Source: SIG440 sp045586925 (GTDB taxonomy: Bacteria; Bacillota; Clostridia; Monoglobales; Monoglobaceae). From it: a stretch of 64,000 nt of DNA. Below, in pieces: positions 1 through 8,193 of the stretch (position 1 is its first letter; each line of letters starts with the position of its first letter). The notes under the pieces were generated by a model. That model did not search any database and was not told the origin of the DNA. It saw nothing but the letters and a program-made list of their open reading frames with translations. The stretch lies in assembly GCA_045586925.1 (NCBI GenBank), contig JAZNBG010000013.1, positions 1-64,000 on the forward strand. The letters run 5' to 3'. The position numbers were made by a program, and so were the translations under genes.

Positions 1-3
1 AAG

Positions 4-72
4 AAAAACCTTCATGATATAATAGTAAATGGTTTGGCGACCGCATTACTAAAATATATCATGGAGGTTTTT
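4..72 (+). promoter_or_regulatory. IS200 left-end hairpin that sequesters the tnpA ribosome binding site
   Basis: Bases 4-21 and 55-72 form an 18-bp inverted repeat with a single G-T mismatch around a 33-nt loop. The right arm contains GGAGG (63-67), the only plausible Shine-Dalgarno for the ATG at 77. Pairing would hide it and would also block read-through transcripts from outside. The same arrangement is known for IS200 of enterobacteria, where it keeps transposase synthesis very low. Confidence 0.75.
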
Positions 73-76
73 AGCG

Positions 77-556
77 ATGATAAAGAAAACAACAAATGAA
101 ATTAAGCACACAGCACATTCAAGTTATAGGTGTCAGTATCACATAGTATTTGCACCAAAATACAGAAGAAAAGAGAGATATGGAAAATTAAAGAAGGATA
201 TAGGCGAGATACTCCGAAAATTGTGTGAACAAAAGGGAGTAGAAATAATAGAAGCCCAAGCCTGTCCAGACCATATACATATGTTGGTTAGCATACCACC
301 GCATTTAAGTATAGCACAGTTTATGGGATTTCTCAAGGGAAAAAGTTCATTAATGATATTTGACAGGCATGCGAATTTAAAATACAAATATGGTTCGCGA
401 CACTTTTGGTGTCGCGGATATTATGTAGATACAGTAGGAAGGAATAAAAAAGTGATAGAGCAGTATATACGGAATCAACTTGAAGAAGATTTTTCTTCGG
501 ACCAAATAAGCCTGACAGAATATATCGACCCGTTTACGGGTAACAAGAATATGTAG
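77..556 (+). CDS. tnpA: IS200/IS605-family transposase TnpA (Y1 HUH)
   Basis: A 159-residue single-strand DNA transposase of the usual length for IS200 TnpA (about 150). The N-terminal strand HIVFAPKYRR is typical of the Y1 transposase fold. The HUH metal-binding motif is His66-Ile-His68 in CPDHIHMLV, and the catalytic tyrosine is Tyr130 in the helix VIEQYIRNQ. It cuts and rejoins single-stranded element ends as a dimer, recognising the subterminal hairpins. The ORF is intact, so the copy may still be active. Translation is probably throttled by the overlapping left-end hairpin. No accessory tnpB follows. The family call is secure; mobility is inferred. Confidence 0.95.
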   Translation: MIKKTTNEIKHTAHSSYRCQYHIVFAPKYRRKERYGKLKKDIGEILRKLCEQKGVEIIEAQACPDHIHMLVSIPPHLSIAQFMGFLKGKSSLMIFDRHANLKYKYGSRHFWCRGYYVDTVGRNKKVIEQYIRNQLEEDFSSDQISLTEYIDPFTGNKNM

Positions 557-710
557 GCAAAAAAAGACAGCCGCACGTGAGCGGCTGCCTGAAATTGTAA
601 TGTGGTGTCAAACTTCGATGCCTCCTACAGAGGCGGAGCCTGTATTAATCACCTTCTAGGGGTGTGCAAACTTCTAGTTCACTAGTCGTTTTGAATGAAT
701 CGTAAAAATA

Positions 711-806
711 TTAACAAGGATATAGGCATTTTTCCCCAGAAATATCGCATGACAATAAATTGTTAGTTTTTGCTGTCACGTGTTAAAATATATATAGATT
801 AATTTC
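711..806 (+). pseudogene. Relic of an AraC gene 3' end, duplicate of 6861-6960
   Basis: This stretch closely matches the last 55 or so coding bases, the TAG stop and the following 40 bases of the sialidase-AraC gene that ends at 6918. In frame it reads an AraC C-terminal signature (FPQKYRMTINC-like) ending at the TAG at 764-766. Nothing else of the gene remains upstream, where the IS200 element sits. I infer that a second copy of the regulator once stood before the SDR gene and was destroyed, or that a tandem duplication was resolved here. Confidence 0.75.
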
Positions 807-825
807 TATCTGATACGGAAGGACC

Positions 826-1102
826 TTAGCCTGACAGTAGCTATCCGAACCTGATTTTAAGTGGCTGATTTCCGCCCGAACTGTGTTAAAATACTCGTTA
901 AGCCAACAAGGATTAGCTCCGTTTTTGCCTTGTTCAGACAAAAATCAGCTCACTTAAAATTTTTCGACCTGAAAAGGATGGAATTTTGAGGAGATTTTGG
1001 TGCGGAGGATGAAGACAGGCTGACGCCTGTCAAAGACAACAAGCTGAAATATACCGAAATTACGCCTTTTCAGGCAGGTTCGGATAGCTACTGTTAGGCT
1101 AA
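826..1102. repeat. MITE-like element with 28-bp terminal inverted repeats
   Basis: Bases 826-853 and 1075-1102 are inverted repeats matching at 27 of 28 positions. Inside them a second imperfect inverted repeat (854-871 with 942-960) and a third short one (near 905-911 with 928-934) nest, so the left half can fold into one long stem. There is no ORF of note. Size (277 bp), terminal repeats and lack of coding capacity suggest a miniature inverted-repeat element. I see no clear target-site duplication. It lies between the AraC relic and the promoter of the SDR gene. Confidence 0.65.
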
Positions 1103-1157
1103 AGAAAAGCTGAATATAGTTGGAACCGAGTTTTTAATGTGTGTTTTGAATGACAAA

Positions 1158-1225
1158 AAAACATAGCAAAATGTCAAATATTTTAAATTGTGTGCCAAAA
1201 TTCTCTATGCTATAATTTAAAGTAG
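1158..1225 (+). promoter_or_regulatory. Promoter of the SDR/glycyl-radical operon (68-bp module, copy 1)
   Basis: TATAAT at 1211-1216 is preceded by TG one base upstream (extended -10) and, 17 bases away, by a weak -35 TTGTGT (1188-1193). The 68 bases 1158-1225 match 9941-10008 at 62 positions without gaps. The conserved part extends about 30 bp upstream of the -35, where an activator would bind. Short inverted sequences ACATAG and CTATG flank the core. Confidence 0.75.
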
Positions 1226-1255
1226 TATTAAAGCAGAATCTGGAGGGATGTTTAT

Positions 1256-1996
1256 ATGTTAAAAGGGAATAGGGCACTTGTTACAGGTGCAAGCAGAGGA
1301 ATAGGCTTTGCAATTGCCGCAGAACTTGCAAAAAATGGTTGCAATGTAGTAATTACAGGAAGAAATAAGGAAAATCTTGAAAAGGCGGCAGAAAAAATAA
1401 ATGGTGCTGTTATTCCTATGGTATGGGATGCTGCACAAATTGAACTGACTGATAGCAAAATTGAAGAAGCTGCAAAGCTTTTAGGTGGATTGGATATAGT
1501 TGTAAATAATGCCGGAATATTTGCTCAAAGCAACGAGTGGGAAAAAGATACTCTCTTAAATACAACAGTGCCTGAATGGGAAAGTGTAATTAAAACAAAC
1601 ACAAGCTCCGTGTTTTTTACAATGAAGGCTACTATAAAGTATATGCTTGCAAATAATATAAAAGGCAATATATTAAATATTACTTCTGTCGCAGGATATG
1701 AACCAACTTTTGGTGCATATGGTGCTTCAAAACTTGCTGCTACCGGTTTAACTAAGGGGTGGGGCAAGATGTTTGCAAGTGATGGAATTACTATAAATGG
1801 GATTGCACCTGGACCTGTAGCCACGGAAATGAACAATTGGCATGAAGGAGACTCGATGAAACATGATAGAATACCGTTCGGTCGCTTTGCTTCTGTTGAT
1901 GAAATAGCAAAATTGGCTATGTATTTACTCAGCAAGGAGGCGGAAATGGTGTGTGGTGAAACAATAATCTTAGACGGAGCATATTCGATTAAATGA
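1256..1996 (+). CDS. SDR-family NAD(P)-dependent oxidoreductase
   Basis: A 246-residue classical short-chain dehydrogenase/reductase. It has the cofactor-binding TGASRGIG near residues 10-17, the NNAG structural motif near 84-87, the catalytic Ser in NITSVAG and Tyr/Lys in AYGASK, then a PGPVATEM segment typical of the family. GGAGGG lies nine bases before the ATG. It interconverts an alcohol and a ketone; the substrate cannot be read from sequence, though a sugar or polyol derivative is likely from the locus. It is first in an operon with the glycyl radical enzyme, whose start is 18 bp away, so it may process that enzyme's substrate or product. The gene is intact, unlike its two downstream partners. 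Confidence 0.92.
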   Translation: MLKGNRALVTGASRGIGFAIAAELAKNGCNVVITGRNKENLEKAAEKINGAVIPMVWDAAQIELTDSKIEEAAKLLGGLDIVVNNAGIFAQSNEWEKDTLLNTTVPEWESVIKTNTSSVFFTMKATIKYMLANNIKGNILNITSVAGYEPTFGAYGASKLAATGLTKGWGKMFASDGITINGIAPGPVATEMNNWHEGDSMKHDRIPFGRFASVDEIAKLAMYLLSKEAEMVCGETIILDGAYSIK

Positions 1997-2014
1997 TGTA
2001 GGAGGATCGGTGCT

Positions 2015-4158
2015 ATGAATGAAAGAATTGATAAAATAGTCAAAAAAACAGTTGCTGGTGAAATGTATGTTAGTCCCAGGAAAACGGAATATGATAAAAA
2101 AGATTTGTTCCTTTCACCGGTTAAAATGTCAGGAAAACGAGTTTGTGAATATATTTTAAATCAAGAATTATTGATTTTGGAAGAATCCTGTTTTACCGGT
2201 CTTATGAGCTTTGATGAGAGTGTAGAGGGAGATATTTTTAATAGGATAGGTCATAAAAATTTTGATATGGCCAGACAGAATTTTTATAGAAGTCCGGTTG
2301 ATAATTTACTAACATTTGAGTGGCAGCATTCGGTTGGAGATTTTGCAAAAATCATAAACAGAGGGATTACAGGTATAAAAAAAGATATAGAAAAATCCAA
2401 ATTATCTCACAAGGCTGATGAAAGAGCTTTGGAATTTTTAGAAACCCAGACAGATTTATGCAACGCTATTATTGATAGAGCGAAAAAGGGTTCGAAAAAG
2501 CTCGGGAAAATGCAAATGAAACATCTAATCCGGAGTATAGAAAAAATCTGATAAAGCTTTCTGAAGGACTTGAAAAAATTCCGGAAAATCCGGCTGAAAC
2601 ATTTTATGAGGCAGTACTTTGTCTATATTTCTGTTATCCGTTTATTCCTGATAGTATAGGTCTCATTGACAGGTATTTGTATCCGTATTACAAAAATGAT
2701 ATAAAAAAAGGAATATTAAAAAAGGAATATTAAAAAAGGATGAAGCAAAAGAATATCTGCAAGAATTGTTTTTGATGCTCCAAGCAAGAATTCCTATAAC
2801 ATCTGATCGTTTTTACCGTGGCGGAGAATCGCATTTTTGTGTTGGCGGTTATTTAGAAAACAAAGATGATGGCTTTAATGAGCTATCAAGACTAATAGTA
2901 GATTCACTTATGGAATTGCCAACCTGGATTCCGCAGATTTCTTTGCGTTGGACTGAGAAAACACCCACAGATGTACTAAGGTATATGCTGGAATGTGAAA
3001 GAAAAGACTCAAACAAAAGAATAGCATTTGTTAATGATGAGCCGAGATTAAAAGGACTTATAGAGTATACGGGTATTTCTTTTGAAAAGGCAGTAGGATA
3101 CACAATGATGGGATGTAATGAGCTGGCACTTCCGGGGGGGAATGGTTTTCGGTTTTGATCCTATGAACATCGTTCGCTCGGTTGAAAATACATTTTATAA
3201 AAGATGTGACGATATTATAAATGCAAGGGATTTTGAAGAGTTTTTTGCTATATATAAAGAAGAATTGTTCAGGGATTTGTGGGAAGCCGAAAAAATCAGT
3301 AAAGGATTTCAGGATATAAGAGCCAGAGACTGTAATATCGTAAGTAATGTTTTTCTTGAAGGTTGTATCGAAAATGCAAGAAGTTGTACACAAGGAGGCC
3401 TTTCAAGATATATTGCAGTTGGTATGCCCATTGGTCTTTCTAATGTAATAGATTCACTTTCTATCACCAAACAGTTTGTTTACGATGAAAAAATAATTTC
3501 TATGTCAGAGCTTATCCTTGCCCTAAAAAACAATTGGAATGGATATGAAGATTTGAGAAGTATAATTTTGAAAAAAGGCAATTTTTTTGGAAATGATGAT
3601 GAGTGTTCAAATAATATAGCAAGAAGATTAATGGACAGCCTTGGAGAATGGAATAATACAGAAAACTATTTGAATAAAAAGTGGCTTTTCGGTAATCTTG
3701 TCGGCTATAATGAGCATCATAAGTTTTTTGGTAATGCTACAAAAGCAACTCCTGACGGAAGGTATTGCGGGGATATGATTAATTTTGGCATAGGGCAAAA
3801 TGAGGGAAAAGACAGAAATGGTCTTACCGCACTTTTAAATTCAGTGGCAAAATGCGACCCCAAAGCAGTTTTGACAGGTCCAAGTGTAACTAATATTATG
3901 CTTGACGAGCAGCTTATAGGTAATGATGACACCTTTGATAAGCTTGTATATTTATTTGAATCATATTTTAAAAATGGGGGTACTCATTTTCAGCTTACAT
4001 ATGTTTCAAAAGAAGATTTAATTGAGGCAAAGAAAGAAACTGAGAAACACAGAAATTTAAGGGTCAGAGTTTCAGGCTTTTCTGATTATTTTATTTTTCT
4101 GAATGATGGATTACAAGATGAAATTATTTTGAGAACGAAACATGTGTCAAATTCTTAA
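2015..4158 (+). pseudogene. Glycyl radical enzyme (pyruvate formate-lyase-like), three frameshifts
   Basis: Joining three reading frames gives a protein of about 710 residues with glycyl-radical-enzyme landmarks: DSIGLIDRYLYPYY, the thiyl-radical cysteine in MMGCNELALPGG, and the C-terminal radical loop RVSGFSDYF followed by LQDEIILRT. Family members form a protein glycyl radical and dehydrate, decarboxylate or cleave C-C, C-N or C-S bonds. The frame breaks at an A-run at 2483-2487 (one A too few), at a 14-bp tandem duplication around 2711-2738, and at a seven-G run 3134-3140 (one G too many). The active-site context GCNE differs from the GCVE of glycerol dehydratase and choline lyase, so substrate is unknown. 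The protein is also shorter than the usual 780-850 residues. As written it cannot make a full enzyme. Confidence 0.85.
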
Positions 4159-4213
4159 TATTTTTATACTAGGTAAGCTGTATGATTTTAAGTGAAAAAG
4201 TGAGTTTTAGGTT

Positions 4214-5067
4214 ATGAATAAAGCGATAATATTTGATATTCAAAGAACATCATTTGTTGATGGACCCGGGATACGTACAACTGTGTTTTTTAAAGGTTGT
4301 AACTTGAGGTGTAAATGGTGCCATAATCCTGAAAGTCAATATGGCAACCCACAAATGATGCTCTTTGAACAGAAATGTATAAATTGTGGAAAATGTAAAG
4401 AAGTATGTCCCAATAATACAAAAAAGTGCGAATTGTGCGGAAAATGTACATTCGTTTGTTTGGGAGATGCAAGGAAGGTTTGCGGAAAAGTCTATACGGT
4501 ACAGGATGTCTTGACGGAAATTATAAAAGACAAAACATTTTACGAAACATCCGGCGGAGGCGTTACGTTTTCTGGCGGAGAGTGTATGTTACAGATTGGC
4601 TTCTTAAAAGAGATTTTATTGGAATGTAAGAAAAACGGCATACATACCGCAGTGGATACAGCCGGGAATGTGCCATGGGAATATTTTGAAGAAATAATGC
4701 CTTACACAGATTTGTTTCTCTATGATGTGAAGTGTTATACAGAAAAGTTGCATATAGAAGGAACCGGCTTTTCAAATGCACTTATATTAGAAAACTTAAC
4801 CAAGCTTTCATATCAATTTAGTGGTAGTATAATAATAAGAATCCCGGTTATACAAAAGTTTAACGATGACATTAACGAAATGTCCAAAATAGCGGAGTTT
4901 CTAAAAAAATTAACTATAAAACAGTCGAATTACTACCATATCATAAAATGGGGGAGCATAAATATGGAGCTCTTGGAATGGAATGTGATTCATTTTGTAT
5001 TCCAAGTAAAGAAAATATAGAAAAATATAAAAAATTGTTTGAAAAAAGTTATCTAAAAACCATTTAA
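4214..5067 (+). pseudogene. Glycyl-radical-enzyme activating enzyme (radical SAM), one frameshift
   Basis: The radical-SAM motif CNLRCKWC near residue 30 binds the catalytic [4Fe-4S] cluster. It is followed by a ferredoxin-like insert with CINCGKCKEVC and CELCGKCTFVC, typical of activases for GCVE-type enzymes. It would install the glycyl radical on the upstream enzyme using S-adenosylmethionine. The open frame ends at 5020, but the normal C-terminus (LLPYHKMGEHKYGALGM, then a Cys-containing tail) continues in another frame to a TAA at 5065-5067. The break is at the A-run 4918-4921, one A short. The last 40 or so residues are therefore replaced. Since those residues close the barrel, activity is doubtful. 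The pairing of enzyme and activase is standard; loss of both fits shared decay. Confidence 0.87.
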
Positions 5068-5256
5068 TTTTTAAGGTTAATATATCTTTGACAAGAGGGG
5101 TAAAGTGTTTGAAATAAATAAGTATGTAAGCCATACAGAAAAAATTTTACAGACGGATATTTTGTTCAACTGAGTATGCAAAAAGATGATTTGTTATAGA
5201 GATTTCTTAAATTAAGAACTATAATATATATGATTACATAGAAAGTGGTGATGTAA

Positions 5257-6918
5257 ATGCTTATTACAAATAAAGACATTCTCAAAAATTATATTTCTTC
5301 AAAATGTTTGTGGGTAGGCATACCGGGTATCGAGGTTACAAAAGGCGGAAGAACGTTTTTAACATTCTATTCCGGTGGTACAAAAGAAGAGATAGGTAAT
5401 TATGTAATGCTTGTAATGTCTGATGACGGAAAATCTTTCTCGGAGGCAATAGCAGTTTGCTTTGAAGAAGGTTATCGTTGTTATGACCCTTGTTTGTGGA
5501 TTGATCCTTTAGACAGATTATGGCTTATATGGTCAAGATCTCCCGAAAATGCTGTGTTCGGTGCTATTTGCGATAATCCGGATGCAGAGGAAATAAAATT
5601 TGGAGAAGAATTCTTTATTGGTAATGATGTTATGATGAACAAACCCACTGTTCTCTCTACCGGTGAGTGGATGTTTCCTTTAGCGGTTTGGAACAATAAT
5701 CTTGGTCCGCTACCTTCACATCCTAATCCTGATGAACCGAAGGGTTCCTTTGCTTATGTCAGTTATGACAACGGAAAAACCTTTAAAAAGCTTGGCGGAG
5801 CTGATGTGGATAACCGTTCATGTGATGAACATATGTTTCTTGAGATGACTGATGGCATATTGCGTTGCTTTGTAAGGACAGATTATGGTATTGGTGCGGC
5901 AGATTCTTATGACTGCGGTCTGCACTGGGGGAATAGTTTTGACACTGGTTATGGTGGCCCGTGTTCAAGGTTTCATATAAGGCGGCTTAGTTCCGGTAGA
6001 ATATTGCTTATAAATCACTACAATTTTAATGGAAGAAACAACCTTACCGCGATGCTGTCAGATGATGATGGCAAGACGTTTCCTCACCGCATATTGCTTG
6101 ATGAAAGAAAAGATGTTTCTTATCCCGATGTGGCTATTGATAGCGAAGGGATGATTAATATAACATATGATCGTGAAAGGGGTGCTTTTTGCTCCTGTCT
6201 TGATGATGTTTTAAGTTGTGCGAGAGAAATTCTGACTGCACGGATTTGTGAAGAAGATATTATAAATGGCTCTTTGGTTAATGAGAAAAGCTATTTGAAA
6301 AATATAGCTTTTAAACTTACAAATTATTCAAATAAGGTTAAAAATCCGTTCAATGAAGAAAAACTATTCAGCTCTTCTGAATATGCCAAGCATCTGAGTA
6401 ACACAATTGAAAATGCGGAAGAAATTGTCGAAAAGATATTTGATGTATATAAAATTAATTGTTCAAACATCCATAACATTGAGGCAAAAAAACTTGATCT
6501 TTTAATATCTGATTACAAGAAAAAAAGAGATTTATATACTCTTGACGAGATTATTTCACTCGTCAGAAATGCCGAATCAAAATGTAAGCATAACGAGAAA
6601 AATATTGTTGACAAGATATGTGACTATATTATTCAAAATCTTGAAAGCAATCTTTCTACCGAAGACATTGCAAGTAAATTTCATTTCAGCACAAATTACA
6701 TTCGCTATGTTTTCAAAAAGGGTACAGGTACTACCATTATAAACTTCAGAACGGCACAACAACTAAAAAAAGCCAAATTACTTTTAAAAACTACTGATTA
6801 TAAAATAAGTGAAATAGCATCTTCTTGCGGTTTTGATAATTCAAGTTATTTTACGGAGGTTTTCACTAAGGAAATAGGCATTTCTCCCCAGAAATATCGA
6901 ATGACAATAAACTGTTAG
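5257..6918 (+). CDS. Sialidase-fold (Asp-box beta-propeller) / AraC DNA-binding fusion regulator
   Basis: A 553-residue protein of two parts. Residues 1-330 are a sialidase-like beta-propeller with four Asp boxes of the form SxDxGxx[FW]: SDDGKSF (55), SYDNGKTF (169), SYDCGLHW (217) and SDDDGKTF (268). Residues 330-440 are a helical linker. Residues 445-553 are an AraC-type double helix-turn-helix ending GISPQKYRM. There is no signal peptide, so it acts in the cytosol. The RIP arginine of true sialidases appears as Gly in VGIPGIEV, which argues for ligand binding rather than hydrolysis, although YDRER near 304 could be catalytic. It probably senses an imported glycan and controls the flanking operons, including the GH130 gene 98 bp downstream. 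A fragment of its 3' end is duplicated at 711-806. Confidence 0.85.
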   Translation: MLITNKDILKNYISSKCLWVGIPGIEVTKGGRTFLTFYSGGTKEEIGNYVMLVMSDDGKSFSEAIAVCFEEGYRCYDPCLWIDPLDRLWLIWSRSPENAVFGAICDNPDAEEIKFGEEFFIGNDVMMNKPTVLSTGEWMFPLAVWNNNLGPLPSHPNPDEPKGSFAYVSYDNGKTFKKLGGADVDNRSCDEHMFLEMTDGILRCFVRTDYGIGAADSYDCGLHWGNSFDTGYGGPCSRFHIRRLSSGRILLINHYNFNGRNNLTAMLSDDDGKTFPHRILLDERKDVSYPDVAIDSEGMINITYDRERGAFCSCLDDVLSCAREILTARICEEDIINGSLVNEKSYLKNIAFKLTNYSNKVKNPFNEEKLFSSSEYAKHLSNTIENAEEIVEKIFDVYKINCSNIHNIEAKKLDLLISDYKKKRDLYTLDEIISLVRNAESKCKHNEKNIVDKICDYIIQNLESNLSTEDIASKFHFSTNYIRYVFKKGTGTTIINFRTAQQLKKAKLLLKTTDYKISEIASSCGFDNSSYFTEVFTKEIGISPQKYRMTINC

Positions 6919-7016
6919 TTTTTGCTGCCTCGTGTTTAAAATATGTATGTAGATTAATTTCGATTTAGAGATAGGAATCGACTTTGAGATTTTTTATGGA
7001 AAGGAAGAATTTAAAA

Positions 7017-8057
7017 ATGAAAAGATACGAAAACAACCCTATAATTACACCTGCTGATGTTACGCCTTCAAGAGGAGATTTTGAAGTTGTGTGCGTTTTT
7101 AACTGCGGTGTTACAAAGTTTGAGGGAGAAACACTCTTGCTTATGAGAGTTGCAGAAGTTCCCAAGAATGATGACCCCAATGTTTTTCTCGCACCAATGC
7201 TTGATGCACAGACAAACGAACTTATTATCAAGAGCTATGACAAAAATGATAAGTCCATTGATTTTGACGATTCCAGATTTGTTATTACCCCTGACGACAG
7301 AGTACTTACATCAATTTCACACTTCAGAATTGCAAGAAGTAAGGACGGTATCAACTTTAAAATTGACAAAGAGCCTGCAATGTTCCCTTGCAACAAATAT
7401 GAAAGATTCGGCATTGAAGACCCCAGGATAACAAAAATTGATGATACTTATTACATAAATTACAGTGCTTGTTCTAACATCACAGGCGTTACAACAAACC
7501 TTGCATCTACAAAGAATTTTAAAACATTCACACGGCACGGCGTTATATTTACACCCGACAACAAGGATGTTGCAATTTTCCCCGAAAAAATTAACGGAAA
7601 ATATATGGCATTCAACCGTCCTGCGTCAGCTGAATATAAAATGCGTGATATGTGGATTTCCGAATCGGACAACCTGGTTTACTGGGGGAACCACAAACAG
7701 TTTATGGGCGGCACAAAGGAAAGCTGGGATGGCGGTCGCATAGGTTGCAGTGCTGTACCTTTCAAAACCGAAAAGGGCTGGATTGAAATATATCACGCTG
7801 CTGACGAAAACGACAGATACTGCCTTGGTGCTCTTCTTCTTGATTTGGAGGATCCTACAAAGATTATTGCCCGTTCACGCGGTCCTATTATCGAACCTGT
7901 CGAGGATTATGAGGTTTATGGATTCTACGGCAATGTTATATTTAACTGCGGTGTTCTGGAAGAGGATGGCAAAATAAAAATATACTATGGTGCTGCAGAT
8001 ACATGTATAGCCTATGCGGAAACAACCGTAGAAGAAATATTTGAGACGATGCTTTAA
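7017..8057 (+). CDS. GH130-family beta-mannoside phosphorylase
   Basis: A cytosolic five-bladed propeller enzyme of family GH130. The N-terminus MKRYENNPIITPAD and the block FGIEDPRIT, carrying the proposed proton donor Asp135, are diagnostic. KDVAIFPEK, YMAFNRP, WIEIYHAAD and RGPIIEP match the phosphate- and sugar-binding blocks. GH130 enzymes cleave beta-1,4-mannosides such as Man-GlcNAc or Man-Glc with phosphate, giving alpha-mannose-1-phosphate. I chose the ATG at 7017 over an upstream ATG at 6984 because AAGGAAG lies nine bases before it and family members begin here. The phosphohexomutase gene follows and would use the product. Subfamily, hence the exact disaccharide, cannot be decided by eye. 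Confidence 0.92.
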   Translation: MKRYENNPIITPADVTPSRGDFEVVCVFNCGVTKFEGETLLLMRVAEVPKNDDPNVFLAPMLDAQTNELIIKSYDKNDKSIDFDDSRFVITPDDRVLTSISHFRIARSKDGINFKIDKEPAMFPCNKYERFGIEDPRITKIDDTYYINYSACSNITGVTTNLASTKNFKTFTRHGVIFTPDNKDVAIFPEKINGKYMAFNRPASAEYKMRDMWISESDNLVYWGNHKQFMGGTKESWDGGRIGCSAVPFKTEKGWIEIYHAADENDRYCLGALLLDLEDPTKIIARSRGPIIEPVEDYEVYGFYGNVIFNCGVLEEDGKIKIYYGAADTCIAYAETTVEEIFETML

Positions 8058-8193
8058 TGATATAACACTTTACGACTTTTTTGAAAAGCTTTTCCCTGGA
8101 GGAAAATCAAATGAATTTATTGTAGAAAAAGTATCTGTTAGTTCAAATGCTTTACAAGATTATAATTTCATATGTTTAGAAAGGATTTTAAAT

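Larger units (their letters stand above)
1..690 (+). mobile_element. IS200-type insertion sequence, nearly complete
   Basis: A single tnpA gene (77-556) is flanked by subterminal secondary structures instead of terminal inverted repeats, as in IS200/IS605-family elements that transpose as single strands. The left end has a long hairpin (4-72). After the gene come three small hairpins: 568-574 with 581-587, 620-624 with 630-634, and 650-653 with 661-664. There is no tnpB. The exact ends cannot be fixed: the left end may lie just outside the window and the right end is placed near 665-690 by the last hairpin. The element abuts an AraC gene relic. Confidence 0.75.

Noticed and set aside
139..387. 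Minus-strand ORF of 82 codons inside tnpA
   Set aside because: It is antisense to a convincing transposase, lacks a ribosome binding site and resembles nothing.
1525..2043. Minus-strand ORF of 172 codons over the SDR gene
   Set aside because: The SDR on the other strand has every family motif; the antisense frame is only an open shadow with hydrophobic bias.
5089..5115. TTGACA at 5089 as a promoter for the sialidase-AraC gene
   Set aside because: No acceptable -10 lies 16-18 bases downstream; the TATAAT at 5220 lacks a -35 at the right distance.
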